NCBI GenBank assembly: GCA_028455995.1
Contig: JABELC010000001.1
Coordinates: forward strand, 3,708,501 to 3,772,500
Length of the DNA stretch: 64,000 bases
Source: Scleromitrula shiraiana
Taxonomy: Eukaryota; Ascomycota; Leotiomycetes; Helotiales; Sclerotiniaceae
Direction of reading: 5' to 3'
Positions 22,974 through 34,420 of the stretch are shown piece by piece. The translations under genes and the position numbers were made by a program. The first letter of the stretch is position 1, and the number at the start of each line of letters is the position of its first letter. Below the pieces are notes generated by a model. It made no database searches. It saw only the letters and a list, made by a program, of their open reading frames with translations, and had not been told where the DNA came from.

Positions 22974-23701
22974 TTAATCACTCTTCCTCAGGCCTTCCAT
23001 TCCTTCGACTCCCTTCTCCTCTATTCCATCTCCCTTCTCTGCCGCTGTCAGCACGAACATCATCCTAGCCCACCCTCCATCTTCTGTAACGTTTCTAAAA
23101 GCGGGTGCGAGTGATTAGTAATTGCTATTAAAAAGAAATCTATGCAGTATAACAAGTCCATTTAATTGAAATCGAGAAGCTATAAAAACACAAAACATGA
23201 AACATGCAAACAAAAGCTTTCAGCATTAAACACGCCGAAAAGTTCTCACCTCCAAGCATGATTGGTAGCTCTCTGTACACAAACATCGCCCCTTTGCATA
23301 ATCCTCGTCTCTCCCCCATCCAGTTCTAATCTTATAGTTCCCTCCAACACAACCCCGTAATCCAAACTCACGGTTTTGTGCATAGGACACGCGATTCCAG
23401 GAGCGAAATCAACAAAACGAAGGACGTTTCCGCCGGAGACGGTGAGACCAGGTGGGGAAGAATAGTCAGCGCTGTAAGACGCGAGGTCTGCGGGTGTTGA
23501 GGATGATGCTGATGTTGACAATGATACGGGGAATTGATGTGTGGTGTAGCCGAGAAAGAAGTTCATGTCACCACCGATTGCTTGCCATTTTGGATTGGGT
23601 GAAATGCTAGGCTCGAGAATGGCTTTCCCATTGGAATCGGTGGTGGTGATGAATCTTTGATTGTTGGGAAGTCCATTGGGAAGAAGTTCTCGTGCTGCCA
23701 T
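22974..23701 (-). CDS. Cupin-domain protein (190 aa)
   Basis: Small cupin of the type common in fungi. Two exons, 23701-23250 and 23094-22974, are joined by a 155-nt intron that splits an Arg codon. After splicing the sequence reads RATNHAWRNVTEDGG into the last cupin strand. Cupin motif 1 is visible as CPMHKTVSLDYGVVLEG and motif 2 as GGETRIMQRGDVCVQ with NHAW, which together supply likely His metal ligands. No signal peptide is seen. The reaction is not predictable from sequence. Related cupins include decarboxylases, isomerases and dioxygenases. It is transcribed convergently with the catalase-related gene, with about 290 bp between the stops. Confidence 0.88.
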
Positions 23702-24145
23702 TCTTATTATGGGTTGAGGATATTAGTCTAGAATGATGTGTATTATTCTATTTGTGATTTTTTCTATTATGATCACGATAAGTTTTATAAATGACCGTTC
23801 AAAATGTTCACTAAATCGTGAACGTATGATCAAGGAAGCACGAGTTTGTTTTATTATCGTTCATCGGACTCCGACTGTGACACAGAAAGGCGGGGTAAAG
23901 AGGGGTTGGGTATCTCTGAATGGTTCATAGTCATCCAAACTTACTCAATAGAGAGAAGGATCAGGAACCTTGACAATTGTTACATACTCAAATTTGAATA
24001 AACATTGAAAGATGTCTTTTAGGTCATTTTTGTTCTCTTCCTTGTAAGTAAATTGACCATACTAAAATCGACACGCAATCACCTTTTCTCAACGTAAAAC
24101 TGACTTTCCAACGCCAACCTCACCACTAACTCTCATTTACGCACC
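23702..24145. other. Intergenic spacer
   Basis: About 440 bp with no supported gene. It carries the upstream side of the cupin gene and the 3' side of the following minus-strand gene. No motif stands out. Confidence 0.6.
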
Positions 24146-24916
24146 CTAATCTGAACGTTCAGCACCGTTTTTGATATTGTTCTCGATCATACGAAACTTA
24201 ACCGCCGTCCAATTCTTCAATTTTTTCGGAACCACACCCCAAGTGTTTGGTTTAGGTTCCCAGTCAGACTCATCCCGCCAGATTTTCTGTCGGTCGATTG
24301 ATGCACGTACAATTTCGACAGAGGTCGATGCAGTGCAGAGAAGAACAGAATCGTCACCCTGCTTCTCTTCTTGCCTTACAGCTGGAGCACTGAACCTCCG
24401 GCTTTCCTGCTCAATGTATGGTCTCTCTAATCGATCCAACTTATTTTTCAAGTGCCGAAAACTTCTAGAGTCGAGCTTTGGGCGCGTCTTCCTGAATTGT
24501 TCCAATTTTGAAATTGGTACACTGTATGTGTGTTCTAAATTGGCATAGGAGTCATGATCCATAGCTCCACGCTCGAGAAGAAGGTCATCAGGGTCAGAAA
24601 TATCCAAATTCAGACGAGGCCCTAGGACTTTGAGATAAAAATACGCGTGTCGGGCTTCCGGCTTTTGAGATGTGACCTTGAGACCAATCATTAATTCGAG
24701 TAAGAAAATTGACATCTTCAGTATACATACCTTGAGTACATTGGCATCATCTTTGCAGTGATCTATCACAATTACTGGGTGACGATAAGCATCTGGATGA
24801 AGGGGGGCTTCTCCACAGCGACATCCTTTACTAGTACAAACAATGTTGACAAAGTTTGATTCTCTATCAGGAAATGCAAGAATACAACCATCTTCAATCT
24901 GGTTTATGAAATTCAT
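24146..24916 (-). CDS. Unnamed fungal family protein, copy A (238 aa)
   Basis: Two exons, 24916-24731 and 24676-24146, with a 54-nt phase-0 intron. The intron is open and a multiple of three, so unspliced read-through would give 256 aa. I do not recognise a named domain. The order of motifs matches the gene at 32248-33254: an EDGCILAF / EVGCILSF start, a short Cys patch, HPVIVIDH / HPVAIIGK, the intron, then an L-G-P segment and a YSVPISKLEQFR / VYITELSKLRPF block ending in a repeated N-K-L helix. The two share the intron position and phase, so they are paralogues. The C-terminal half is charged and probably disordered. No signal peptide or membrane segment. Function is unknown. Confidence 0.72.
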   Translation of the reverse strand: MNFINQIEDGCILAFPDRESNFVNIVCTSKGCRCGEAPLHPDAYRHPVIVIDHCKDDANVLKVCILKMSIFLLELMIGLKVTSQKPEARHAYFYLKVLGPRLNLDISDPDDLLLERGAMDHDSYANLEHTYSVPISKLEQFRKTRPKLDSRSFRHLKNKLDRLERPYIEQESRRFSAPAVRQEEKQGDDSVLLCTASTSVEIVRASIDRQKIWRDESDWEPKPNTWGVVPKKLKNWTAVKFRMIENNIKNGAERSD

Positions 24917-25554
24917 ATTTGATATAAAGCAATAAGATCTAGACTACATCGGAAGGACTATGTATAACAATTCTGGGATTGATCAAGAGCAATCCATATA
25001 ATACTTGAGATTGTGGGCCATGTAGTGAGGGCTCTGCGACAATCACTGGCTATCCCAAGATCCATACGTTAGTACAGTATTTGAATAATGATGCAAGAAG
25101 CCATGAATACGAGCTTGACCGGTGTCGAGACACATTGTAGAGAGAGAATGTTTGGATACAATCAGAGGAAAAAGCATTGTGCAAATGTTGTTGCACGGCT
25201 GAAGGCTTAGATGTTATACTGATATTACTTGCAGGTGTTTGATACTGGACTTATTTAATTACGAACATTCCTGTATGATACGGAACTAAATCCCTTCCGT
25301 AACTAGAAATGAATGTAGAACGTATGTCAAGTCAAACAGATTGTATAAATAGATGTGACCTTTCAGAAATAATAGGAAGTCCTTGGGACACCCGCAAGCT
25401 GTGACCCGGAACGGTGTAATCAGCAAGACCAATAGTCATCCACTAAAACCTTGTAGCGGTAAACCTGAAATTATGTACAGAAACCAAGAAATTTACCTAT
25501 GAGATATAGATGGAGCTAAGCTGCTTGAGGTGCTCGAATCCCGCTGACGACTTG
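24917..25554. other. Intergenic spacer
   Basis: About 640 bp with no supported gene. It contains the upstream region of copy A and the 3' flank of the dioxygenase gene. Nothing distinctive is seen. Confidence 0.6.
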
Positions 25555-26597
25555 TCAAAGCTTCGCACTGGCTTGCTTCTCTTTCTCTTTCTTCAACGCC
25601 CATTCAATCAATCTCTTCTTTCGAAGCTCAAGACCAGCTCGAGGTGACCTTCCGTCTACGTAGCCCATGAAATCATGAGTAGAAAATCCCATCAGTTTCA
25701 ACAATCGTTCAGGAACTTGGTCTAGGTCCTCCCAGCCCATTGCAATTGCCATATTTTCATATGTTCGTATCCAGGGCTGGCAGTACTGTACGGTAATGCT
25801 TCGCCGGGGGTTATCAGAAATATTGGCTCCCCCGCTATGCCAAAGAGTGTTTAAGAACAAAACCATGCTACCTGCTGGCATTATTACAGGAATCATCTCT
25901 TCTCTTTTAGGCACACGGTCATCTGACCATAAATGTGACCCTGGAATGACTGTAGTAGCACCGTTTTCGGCTGTAAAATCGTCAAGGGAGACCATAGTAC
26001 CCTGTTGTTTGTTCTTTAATTAGCTTGTGTTTTCCTCCATAAGAACGCCTAGACCTAACGTACGGTACCAATCAGTGGTCTGGGTCTGGGTAGCGCAATC
26101 AACCCATCATCTGTATGTATAGGCTGCGATTCCTGCCCTGGATATATAACAACCGTATGTAAGCTTGTTATGAGATAATTTGGCTGGAGAAAGTAGTCGT
26201 TCAGAGCTAGGACGGTTGGATGTATTGGAAAGCAGTCAAATGCTCGAGATTTGTCTGCTAGAGCATATATCCTCCCAGTCTTATAGCCTTCAAAATTATT
26301 TCGACCTGCCGTTGATGCTGGCCCGGCTTGCAGTGCCTCAAGTCGCGCCAATTCGGCATTGGCAGCATCTACTTGTTCACGGGTATATATGTTTGGGAGA
26401 ATAACGTAGCCGTGTTCGAGAACATGATCGATGAGAGGTTGAATCGAGGGATCTTTCTTTCCAGGTAGAAATGTCGTTCCTTGACCAATTTGGACACGGT
26501 CTTTGACTGTCGCAACTTGAGGCATATCAAACTTCTTCTTCGCAGACTGGAGGATGGTTAGTTTTATAAACAGCATTCTTGCAGAATTACTTACCAT
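25555..26597 (-). CDS. Phytanoyl-CoA dioxygenase family protein (PhyH, about 310 aa)
   Basis: Fe(II)/2-oxoglutarate-dependent oxygenase. The open frame extends upstream only to a GTG. I start at the ATG at 26597, whose codon is followed directly by a GTAAGT donor (intron 26594-26547). Exons then run 26597-26595, 26546-26064 and 26001-25555. This gives an N-terminus MSAKKKFDMPQ and the usual PhyH order: HVLEHGYVILPNIYT, the iron facial triad in IHTDDG, then ENGATTVIPGSHLW, the distal His in LWHSGGAN and the 2OG-binding Arg in NPRRSITVQY. The 48-nt first intron is in frame, so unspliced translation would add 16 residues. There is no targeting signal. The substrate is unknown; many fungal relatives tailor secondary metabolites. 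It lies beside another 2OG oxygenase and a P450. Confidence 0.9.
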
Positions 26598-27055
26598 TGT
26601 GGGCAATAACACTATTCTTTTTGCGAATGCCTCAGCTCGTTGGGGGTTGTAATGAAAACGATATAACAAGGCATTCACGCTGCATCCTCACCATGATTAT
26701 GATTGACCTCGGTCTTCTTACATGCAGTACCGGCACTTCACTTCTGTACAAACATCAACATCCTTTAATAGAGGCATGATTGGAAAGACCGGGCTGAAAA
26801 GCGGCAGAGGTGCGGGGTTCCTGACGAGTCAGCAATTGGCATTTGCTCTCCGTTAATACAATTAGCTGCGCTCACTAAAATCCCCAATTTGATTTTTTCA
26901 ACTAGAATTTCCAGCTAGAAGCTGAAGAAATCAGTTCCTTTACAATGGCATAATTATGGCAGTATATGAATTATAAATTGTCAATCTGACGTTTGATGTT
27001 TGTTCACCATTTGCTGGTAAATTCTAATTCACCATGCCATGACTCGCCTTTTACT
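26598..27055. other. Intergenic spacer between two dioxygenase genes
   Basis: About 460 bp upstream of the PhyH gene and downstream of the next minus-strand gene. No supported gene or clear TATA box. Confidence 0.6.
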
Positions 27056-28163
27056 TCATTTAGATCTCTCTTCAGACAATATGGTTTTCCTCTCAGCCAA
27101 TTTTAGCCTCTGTTCTTCTCTTGTCACCATGTCACTGTTAATGTTAACATGGGCTTTTGATATCTTTCTCCACAACTCCCCAATCTTCATACTCTTCATG
27201 GGCTCCTTCCAAGGCCCTGTAATCGGTGTTTGCAATTCATCTGTATCGATCATCATTTCCTCATGTGCCCTCAACACAAAAACCAATGAAGATCTGTAAC
27301 TTTTCCCGTTACCATTCTCAAGGCTACTCTCATCAGAGTATCCACGTACTAGATGGCCACCAGCGACAAACCTCCCATTACTCAATGCCTCTAGTTCTCT
27401 CCCTACCATTAAAGTCCCTGCGGGCGTCCCTCCATACAATCGCTCAATTGGAAACCAACGATTAGAATGTTTATCTAATACCTCTAAACCTGGCCTGTCA
27501 CTAATTGATAAACTCAGAAGCCCTAGATCTCGATGCTCTACGTGAAAATCACTTGTTAGTTTATCATCAAGGTTGAGCAATCTACATACGTTCAGATACC
27601 ACTTTCCCTTGCTCTCCCTCGTACCTAAACAACCGTACCATAGTTGCTGTGTTGTCCTCTCTCATCTCTATGCATGGCTTCGAATACCGCGTCAACAAGT
27701 CCTCACGCATGCCTAAGCTCTTTGCGATTTGTCCTAATATCTCATGCAGAACCTCACCTGCTACACTCCAGAACTCTTTCGCCGCATCAAGAAGCTCTGG
27801 GGGCGTAAATTTTGTGTTGCGCAGTGAAATGAATTCTTTTTCGCCATCCACACGATTCCATCCCTCGTCTGTTCCAGTTTTTGTTTTATATCTAGATTTG
27901 TATTCTGTGGATTGACTGAAGAATGACTGGCCAGCCTGAAAAAGTGTTTGTGAAGATTGGTAAAGTTTGTCAGAATGATTGAGGGTGAGTGTAGACCATC
28001 CATTTTCGCTGAGGGAGGGTTGGTGGGGTGGAAGGATCTTGAGGAACGAAACAGGTCGGAGGGGAAGTTCATAAACTTCTTCTGAAGCAGGGGAATCGTT
28101 GTAAAGCTGGCCGCTCTTGAAGTCTTGGCTGATGCGGGGTTGAATAGTAGTGATAGAAGCCAT
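27056..28163 (-). CDS. Isopenicillin-N-synthase-like 2OG-Fe(II) oxygenase (351 aa)
   Basis: Two exons, 28163-27590 and 27537-27056. The ATG at 28163 (MASITTIQPRI) is used; the frame continues upstream only to a TTG. The intron splits a codon and restores the key iron motif EQHRDLGLLSL (H-x-D). The distal half gives GLEVLDKHSNRWFPIE, a VGRELEALSNGRFVAGGHLV block with the second iron His, and the 2OG-binding R-x-S type segment (YRSSLVFVLRAHEE). The N-terminal half has the DIOX_N-like helical region (TLFQAGQSFF, DEGWNRVDGEKEF). No targeting signal. Substrate unknown. It is divergently placed relative to the P450 gene with about 0.9 kb between starts. Confidence 0.88.
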
Positions 28164-29088
28164 CGACCTTGTGTAGTGCAAACACCCTACCGATATGGTA
28201 TTTATCTACTGCTTTACCTTATATTACCTTATATATATATATAAGTATATATCGATTCTAATTGAGTTGATGATTTTGTTGCTGATTTATTATGAAAATA
28301 AGTACTTGGCCTATTCTGAGTTAGTGTTGTAAGATAAGCCTGATTACTAATATACTGCTGGACCACCTGCCCTACGGTATCACTCATTCAGGGAGTCAAC
28401 CTGAATAGAATTCAATGATTTCCCTGAATGGTATTCAAGAAATCCCTGAATAGGTGATACCGTAGGGCTGGTGTGAAGCAGATAGAATTCTGGATGGGAT
28501 ATGTCAATGCCAACATTGTTTTGGCCTGTGAAGAAGTAGATACTCCAACAGTCTTGAGCGAGTTAGACAACTTCATGATCACTATCTGTGACTAAAGTGA
28601 TCTATTACACAAACTTCCCAAGACTCTACCCTCATCTATTGAAAATGAATGCAACAGATGTAGAGAATCAAGGTATTCTCATTCCGTAGGCTACCTGAAG
28701 CGAAGTAGAGCGAGGAGTGCTTATCTTGTCGACGGCAGTCAGTCCAGGAGAGTTAATAAATGATAATCGAGGCTTTCAAACTTTGTACAGATTCTGCTTA
28801 GAAGTGTATAAGTTGGAGGTTGAGTCTTAGATATATTGACACGGTTTGTATGCTTCAAATATCTCTCAAAATCAACGTACTCTCCAAGTACCCCCGGTTC
28901 CACAAATATTCATGTCACACAAGACCAGATATACAAGTTAGTGGTTGGTTTCGTTTTGGTACCGATCAAAAGCCACTTCGTATTCTGGTAAGATCACTTT
29001 GACAATTTTACCCCGCACCTGCGACTTCATGTTGATTGCGACGACAACATTCTATGTTCGTCTAGCAATCAATAGATAATTCGTTAAC
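28164..29088. other. Divergent promoter region with a MITE-like element
   Basis: About 925 bp between the 2OG oxygenase and the P450, transcribed divergently. It contains an AT microsatellite at about 28232-28250 and the 110-bp inverted-repeat element listed separately. No gene is supported; the frame at 28820-29002 has no features. Confidence 0.6.
28364..28473. mobile_element. 110-bp MITE-like element with 31-bp terminal inverted repeats
   Basis: The left end 28364-28394 and the reverse complement of 28443-28473 share CACC, GCCCTACGGTATCAC and ATTCAGGGA, with about three mismatches over 31 bp. The interior carries further ATTCAGG copies in both orientations (near 28410-28436). There is no coding capacity. 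I see no clear target-site duplication at the ends. The structure suits a non-autonomous DNA transposon or a hairpin-forming regulatory repeat. Confidence 0.6.
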
Positions 29089-31029
29089 ATGGAGATGCTT
29101 CTGAGCCAATATGTTGGAGTCTTTATCATAGCGTCTGTCTTAGTTTACTTGAGCGGTTTAGTAGTCTATCGACTTCTGTTTTCTCCTCTGGCAGGATTTC
29201 CGGGTCCGAAACTTGCTGCAGCTACTGGCTGGGTTGAATTCTATCATGATTATGTACGCCAAGGGCTGTATATTTATGAGATAGAGAAGATGCATAAGAA
29301 ATACGGTTGGTGATAATATGGTATACACATACTATTAGCAACTTTCCGCTAATATCATATAACCAGGCCCAATTGTACGCATCAATCCCCACGAACTTTC
29401 TCTCGACGATCCAGAATTCTACAACGAGATATACTGCACAGAGAGCAAACGACGGACCGACAGCTATATCGATTTTGCAAAGGGGGTTGATATGGATGGT
29501 AAATAAAACAATCAATTCAATCCAATCCAATCACTAACAGAGATCAGGCTGCCACTTCCTCACAATTGAGCATGACTTGCACAAACGTCGGCGTAAACCT
29601 TTGGAACCTTACTTCTCCCGTGCAGGAATCATGCGCTTAGAGCCAATGATTCAGATGTGCGCTAGCAAACTTGCAAACCATCTCCAGGCACTGAAGGGCT
29701 CAAATACAATTATTCGACTAGACTATGTTTTCACCGCATTTTCTGGTGATGTAATCGGAAAGATTTGCTGTGAAGAACAGGAAAGCCTTCTTGACAACCT
29801 CAATCTTGCCCAAGAATGGTAGATATATCATGGTCTACATTATTCGAATGCTGACTTTCTAGGTATCAGATGATATACTCTATGATTCTATCTATGCCGC
29901 TATTCACAGGATTTCCATGGTTAATTCGGTTTGTGCAATTGTCAGGGTAATTCGTGGTATATAACTGCTGATAATTGATTAGAATTGTAAGCTTCATACC
30001 GGAGTCTTTTATCGCGTGGATAGACCCCAGAAGTCAATCGTTCATTGATTTTAAAAAAGTAGGTATATCACTTCCTGGAATAGAATTCCCATAACGTGTA
30101 TATAGATAGCGAACCGATATATTATAGATGCTAAGGAGGAGAAACAAAGCAAGCCTTTGAATAATACTGATAGACCTTCACTGCTCCGCTACCTAGTCAA
30201 CAGTGATTTGCCGGAATCAGAGCTCTCTGTAGATCGTCTTAACAAAGAGGCGCAGATACTTCTGGCAGCCGGCACATGGACCACTGCTTCTACACTAGGC
30301 TTTATATCATATTATATTCTTGCAAATGACGTGATTCGCGATAAACTCAGAGATGAACTGAAAGACGTCATGTCATCTTACCCAATTTCAACTCCATCTT
30401 ACATACAACTTGAGAAACTCCCATATCTCACAGCTGTTATCAAAGAAGGTCTTCGGTCAGTCATATGCTTCACATCCATGGCTTACACTGATCATCAACA
30501 TTACAGACTCAACTACGGAAATATGCATAGATTGCCACGATGCTCGCCAGATTGTGCTATTCAGTATAAGCAATGGACTATTCCATCTGGTGTGAGTTAA
30601 ATTAACAACCAAAAGTACGAAAACTGTGATTTCTGATATGTATACTAGGTGCCGGTAGGGATGTCAGCATACTTCATGCATATTGACCCTTCAGCATTTC
30701 CAAACCCATTAGTTTTTGATCCAGAGCGCTGGCTAGTGAAGAATCCTCTACTGGCCAGAAATTATACACCTTTCTGTCGAGGTTCCAGGAATTGTTTAGG
30801 CATGAAGTGAGTGTTCTTAATCGCATCTCTAAGAGTCTTTTGCTCATATAATTTCTTGGAAAGCCTGGCATATGCTGAGATATATACGGCTATCGCGGTA
30901 CTTTTTCGGCCAGGTGGTCCAGAATTTGAACTTTTCGAAACGAAAGAGAGTGATATCGTTCCATATCATGATTTTGTTCTTCCACTTCCTAAACTTGGTT
31001 CTACAGGACTGAGAGTGCTGGTCAAATAA
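29089..31029 (+). CDS. Cytochrome P450 monooxygenase (512 aa)
   Basis: Membrane-anchored haem-thiolate monooxygenase. Nine exons: 29089-29305, 29367-29498, 29548-29818, 29863-29946, 29983-30058, 30106-30455, 30507-30591, 30649-30806, 30864-31029; total 512 aa, typical length. An N-terminal anchor ([19 protein letters not shown]) is followed by the proline hinge [12 protein letters not shown]. The E-x-x-R motif KEGLR is split by an intron. PERW is present, and the haem loop is [10 protein letters not shown]. The I-helix reads AAGTWTTAS, with Trp where an acidic residue is usual (AGTET/AGADT). The exon 4 donor could also be the GTCAGG five bases upstream. It resembles the fungal benzoate/trichodiene-type P450s that tailor secondary metabolites. 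Substrate unknown. The nearest neighbours are two 2OG oxygenases. Confidence 0.92.
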
Positions 31030-32247
31030 TTAGAGAAGTATGTAGACGCAGCTTTCAACAACTTAAATAGTATCTAAGAGGGGGGAAAACGTGGAATACG
31101 AGCGTGTGGAATGTGACGAACAAGTCGTATGAAACGTTTCTCCGGTAGTCTACGAAGGGGTTCCCATTTTACATTCATCAATACAAATCTTTGAGCCTAC
31201 AATCTTCAATATGCGATATTATCCGATTTCATGAAATGAAACCACGCCACCAGTCAAAAGATAATATCACGAGAGAATACAACATGAAAAAGAACTAGTA
31301 AAGTTATCTCAACCCCGTGAACTTCTGAAAACTACCTGTGCTTTAATCATTCCCCCAATCATGAACCTAACTCCAGTAGTAGTAGCATAGGCTGTAAATT
31401 ATTGTCAATTATTGATCCAATTTCAGTTTGAATACTAATAAAGATTGTCCATGTTGAAGTTTCTGGCACTTTCGAACATCTTATGGCCTAAATACTGAAG
31501 GGGAGGATAATCAGATCTCAGTAGTACTCGGAATTATCTTTGTTACGATGTAAAACATAAAAAGGTCCGAAACTTGTCTCAATCGTATTGTGAAATGGCA
31601 TGATTGCTAGTGGCCACGCTATCTAGTATACAGCTCAACCGACAAACAATACTTCGCTAACAGTCAAACTCTAAGATGCACTATAACTTTAGTGTATGAC
31701 TCGTCGCAATTTCTTCAAATTCCACATCATTTTACCATCCTATGAGAGATTTTCAAGTAATAAGATACACCATTATCGCTCCTCTTTAATAATGTTTCTT
31801 TCCATAAGTGTTCATCAACGGAGATTTTGAGAAGTCTCATATGTCGCCGATGTCTAGATATGTTGGCGTTGCTTCTGGAACTGTTCTTTGTGAACTGATT
31901 TCTTGGCAGCTATAGTTGGCTTATATTATAAAGATATCATCTGAACGTTGACCGACATGAAGAAATCATTCTATTTCGAGAACTATCTTTTTGTGAATTT
32001 CGTAGTTCTACTGTGTACGCGGGCGCTTTCCATTTCTTATATGAAGGGGAGATTTCCTTCATTTCATGTATTTAAAAGTTCGTTCTATTCTATTCACATT
32101 TAATCAAGGTCTCTGGTAGATCATTACTTTCTACATCCAATTATTTAGTGTTCTTCACCCAGCTGGTCATCTTCTGTTTTCTGGTTTTCTTTTGAGCCTT
32201 TTCTTTTGCCTCTCTTCTACTCGCTTCTACTCGCAAAAAGATTCTTC
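31030..32247. other. Gene-poor spacer
   Basis: About 1.2 kb without a supported gene. The last 100 bp before 32248 are strongly pyrimidine-rich and probably the leader of the next gene. No repeat stands out. Confidence 0.6.
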
Positions 32248-33254
32248 ATGTCTGACTCATCAGTGCCAGACGGGGACGTTGAAGTCGGATGTATCCTCTC
32301 GTTCCGCAAAAATTGCTCTGAACAACCACTTCCATGTATTTGGGGAGCTGTCGAAGCCCATCCATGCGACAAGGAATGCGAACTAGATAAAGGAGGATTT
32401 GAACATCCAGTGGCAATTATCGGAAAACATGCCGGAAAGTCTGGAACCCAAGTATCTTTTGTATTAGTGCGTGGATGTGAATTCCTTTAATTTATTCGTG
32501 TCTAACACTATTCCAGATGACGCATACGCCGCGATATTTGGACCCTCATCCAGGCACATCTATCTACTCGCCGTATGGCCATCATGGGCCTGAAAATCTT
32601 GAATTGAATAGGGTTGAAACTGGCAACAGTAAAGATGAACACAATAACGGAACAGGTAATGGGAAAGAGATTGTGACGAAGCCTAGAACACCAGATCCAT
32701 TTCCTCCCAACCACCGAGCCCGATACTGGTTTCGCAATACCGAATCTTTGAAGAATGGGCCGGGATTCTTTTGTATTCCTCATGTCTACATCACAGAGCT
32801 ATCTAAACTTCGGCCATTTGTTCGCCATAGCGAGGCATTTACTTCAAGGCTAAACAAAAGCTCGTACCTCAATCTCATGGACAGGCTTAACTTGAAGCCA
32901 AAGGATTATGTTGAGGATGGATATTGGAACAAAAAAGAGGGACATTGGATAAACAATTATGGGGGGCGGGTTCTTCAGTCTAAGACGTCTACGCCCTTGC
33001 ACTATTCCTCTAATAACGCAGAGCCCAAAGGCCATCTTATCAAAAACCGAAATAAGATGAGCACTCACCTCTGGGCTATTCAGCACCCACCTACTATGTT
33101 GACCCCCGGCCACAATCTTCTGACACAACAAATCGACCAGATCAATGAAGGGGTGCACTATATTGTTAATACAGCGACCGAGAATGGTGGTACGTTGAAG
33201 TGGATAATCTCGTACGCATGGTGGAAGTGTTGTCTTTGGGTTCCTGGATCTTGA
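32248..33254 (+). CDS. Unnamed fungal family protein, copy B (318 aa)
   Basis: Two exons, 32248-32466 and 32517-33254, with a 50-nt phase-0 intron. The start ATG (MSDSSVPDGD) is chosen because the family's VGCILSF motif follows at about residue 13; the upstream frame lies in pyrimidine-rich leader. It is paralogous to the minus-strand gene at 24146-24916: VGCILSF, a Cys patch, GFEHPVAIIGKH, an intron before MTHTP, then GFFCIPHVYITELSKLRPF and NKSSYLNLMDRLNL. The C-terminal 90 residues have no counterpart in copy A and may be a variable tail. No signal peptide or membrane segment. Function unknown. Confidence 0.72.
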
Positions 33255-34420
33255 AGACACGATTATGTACCACATGGATGGATCAAGCGATGAGTCATGA
33301 TGATATACTGTTATTGGGTTGCATTTTGGATTATTTAATTTTGGATTTTATAGAATGCGTTGCTTTTACATGGATAATGATTTAACGTCATTTTCCACTA
33401 TACCACACTCCTTATAGCTTACTCACTATTCACAATGAATTTATTGTTCTCGTCCCATATTGACGACGAACAATTTACCCCAAGTTCCCATTCAATGCTA
33501 CGATTCCTCGAGTGATCTAGAGTTCTAAAAAAATAGATGAGTAGTGATTGAGAATAGGTATCAAGGGATATTTACTAAGTAGCAAGGTAAAAATGGAGCT
33601 GGCTGCCGTGAAGCAGCCATTCGCGGTAAACATAAAAGACATCTTCCAAACAACAACATCACCAGCATATGTGCAATACAGAACAGCAGTTTTCCTTTCT
33701 TCAACATGGAAAACCATCTCCAAGTTCCTCTCACATACTCAAACCGTCTATCTAACTCCCCTACAAATATCATGCACAACACAAAACCGAAAATCCATCT
33801 TCCCCATAGAATTAATCAACCAGCACGAACATATCGCCCCAAAATCCAAACCAAACACCCCTCATATCTCCCCCAAAGACCCTTAGTATGCCGGTACTGA
33901 TAATCTCACCTCACAAAACTCGACTACCCCATTTACGCGGGCCGCACCGGGGATATGGGGATTGAGTTTCTCTATGCGGGAAGTGCCAAGAGGTGGATTC
34001 GACGACTATTGTTAACGTGACGGATGTGATTTGTTTGATGTGTGAGGTTGGTGTAGATAAGCGGCGAATTTCAATCTCGGGGATGTCATGGGTTGTGGGA
34101 TGGAGAAAGTCATGATGGCAGTGAGGTGGCAGATAGATTGGATGGCATTTAGTATGGTGAGGAGCTAGCAGCGTTGAAATATCTACCTGTCACTTCAAGT
34201 TCTGCGACGCTGTAATCAGTGCATGGTGATTGTGGGGTGTTGGTAGAGGAATATGAAGAGATTGAGATTCTGGATGGTGGACTAGAGATGGTGGACGAGA
34301 TTGAGAAGGGAGGGGTGTAGAAATATATATAAGGGGTGGGTTTCCCTCACATCTATTGGAACAGAACATCACAGTCAAGTCTCAACTTCTCCTTTACAGA
34401 TCACAGGTACCACTTCGAAA
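33255..34420. other. Intergenic region upstream of the deuterolysin remnant
   Basis: No gene is supported. Overlapping short frames on both strands at 33517-33900 have no motifs. A TATATAAG at 34326-34333 lies 95 bp upstream of the deuterolysin ATG. Positions 33990-34320 are G-rich on the plus strand. Confidence 0.55.
34326..34333 (+). promoter_or_regulatory. TATA box of the deuterolysin remnant
   Basis: TATATAAG lies 95 bp before the ATG at 34421. It is preserved although the gene behind it is broken. Confidence 0.5.

Noticed and set aside
33517..33900. Overlapping 64-112 codon frames before the deuterolysin
   Set aside because: They occur in several frames on both strands with no motifs or supporting splice sites.
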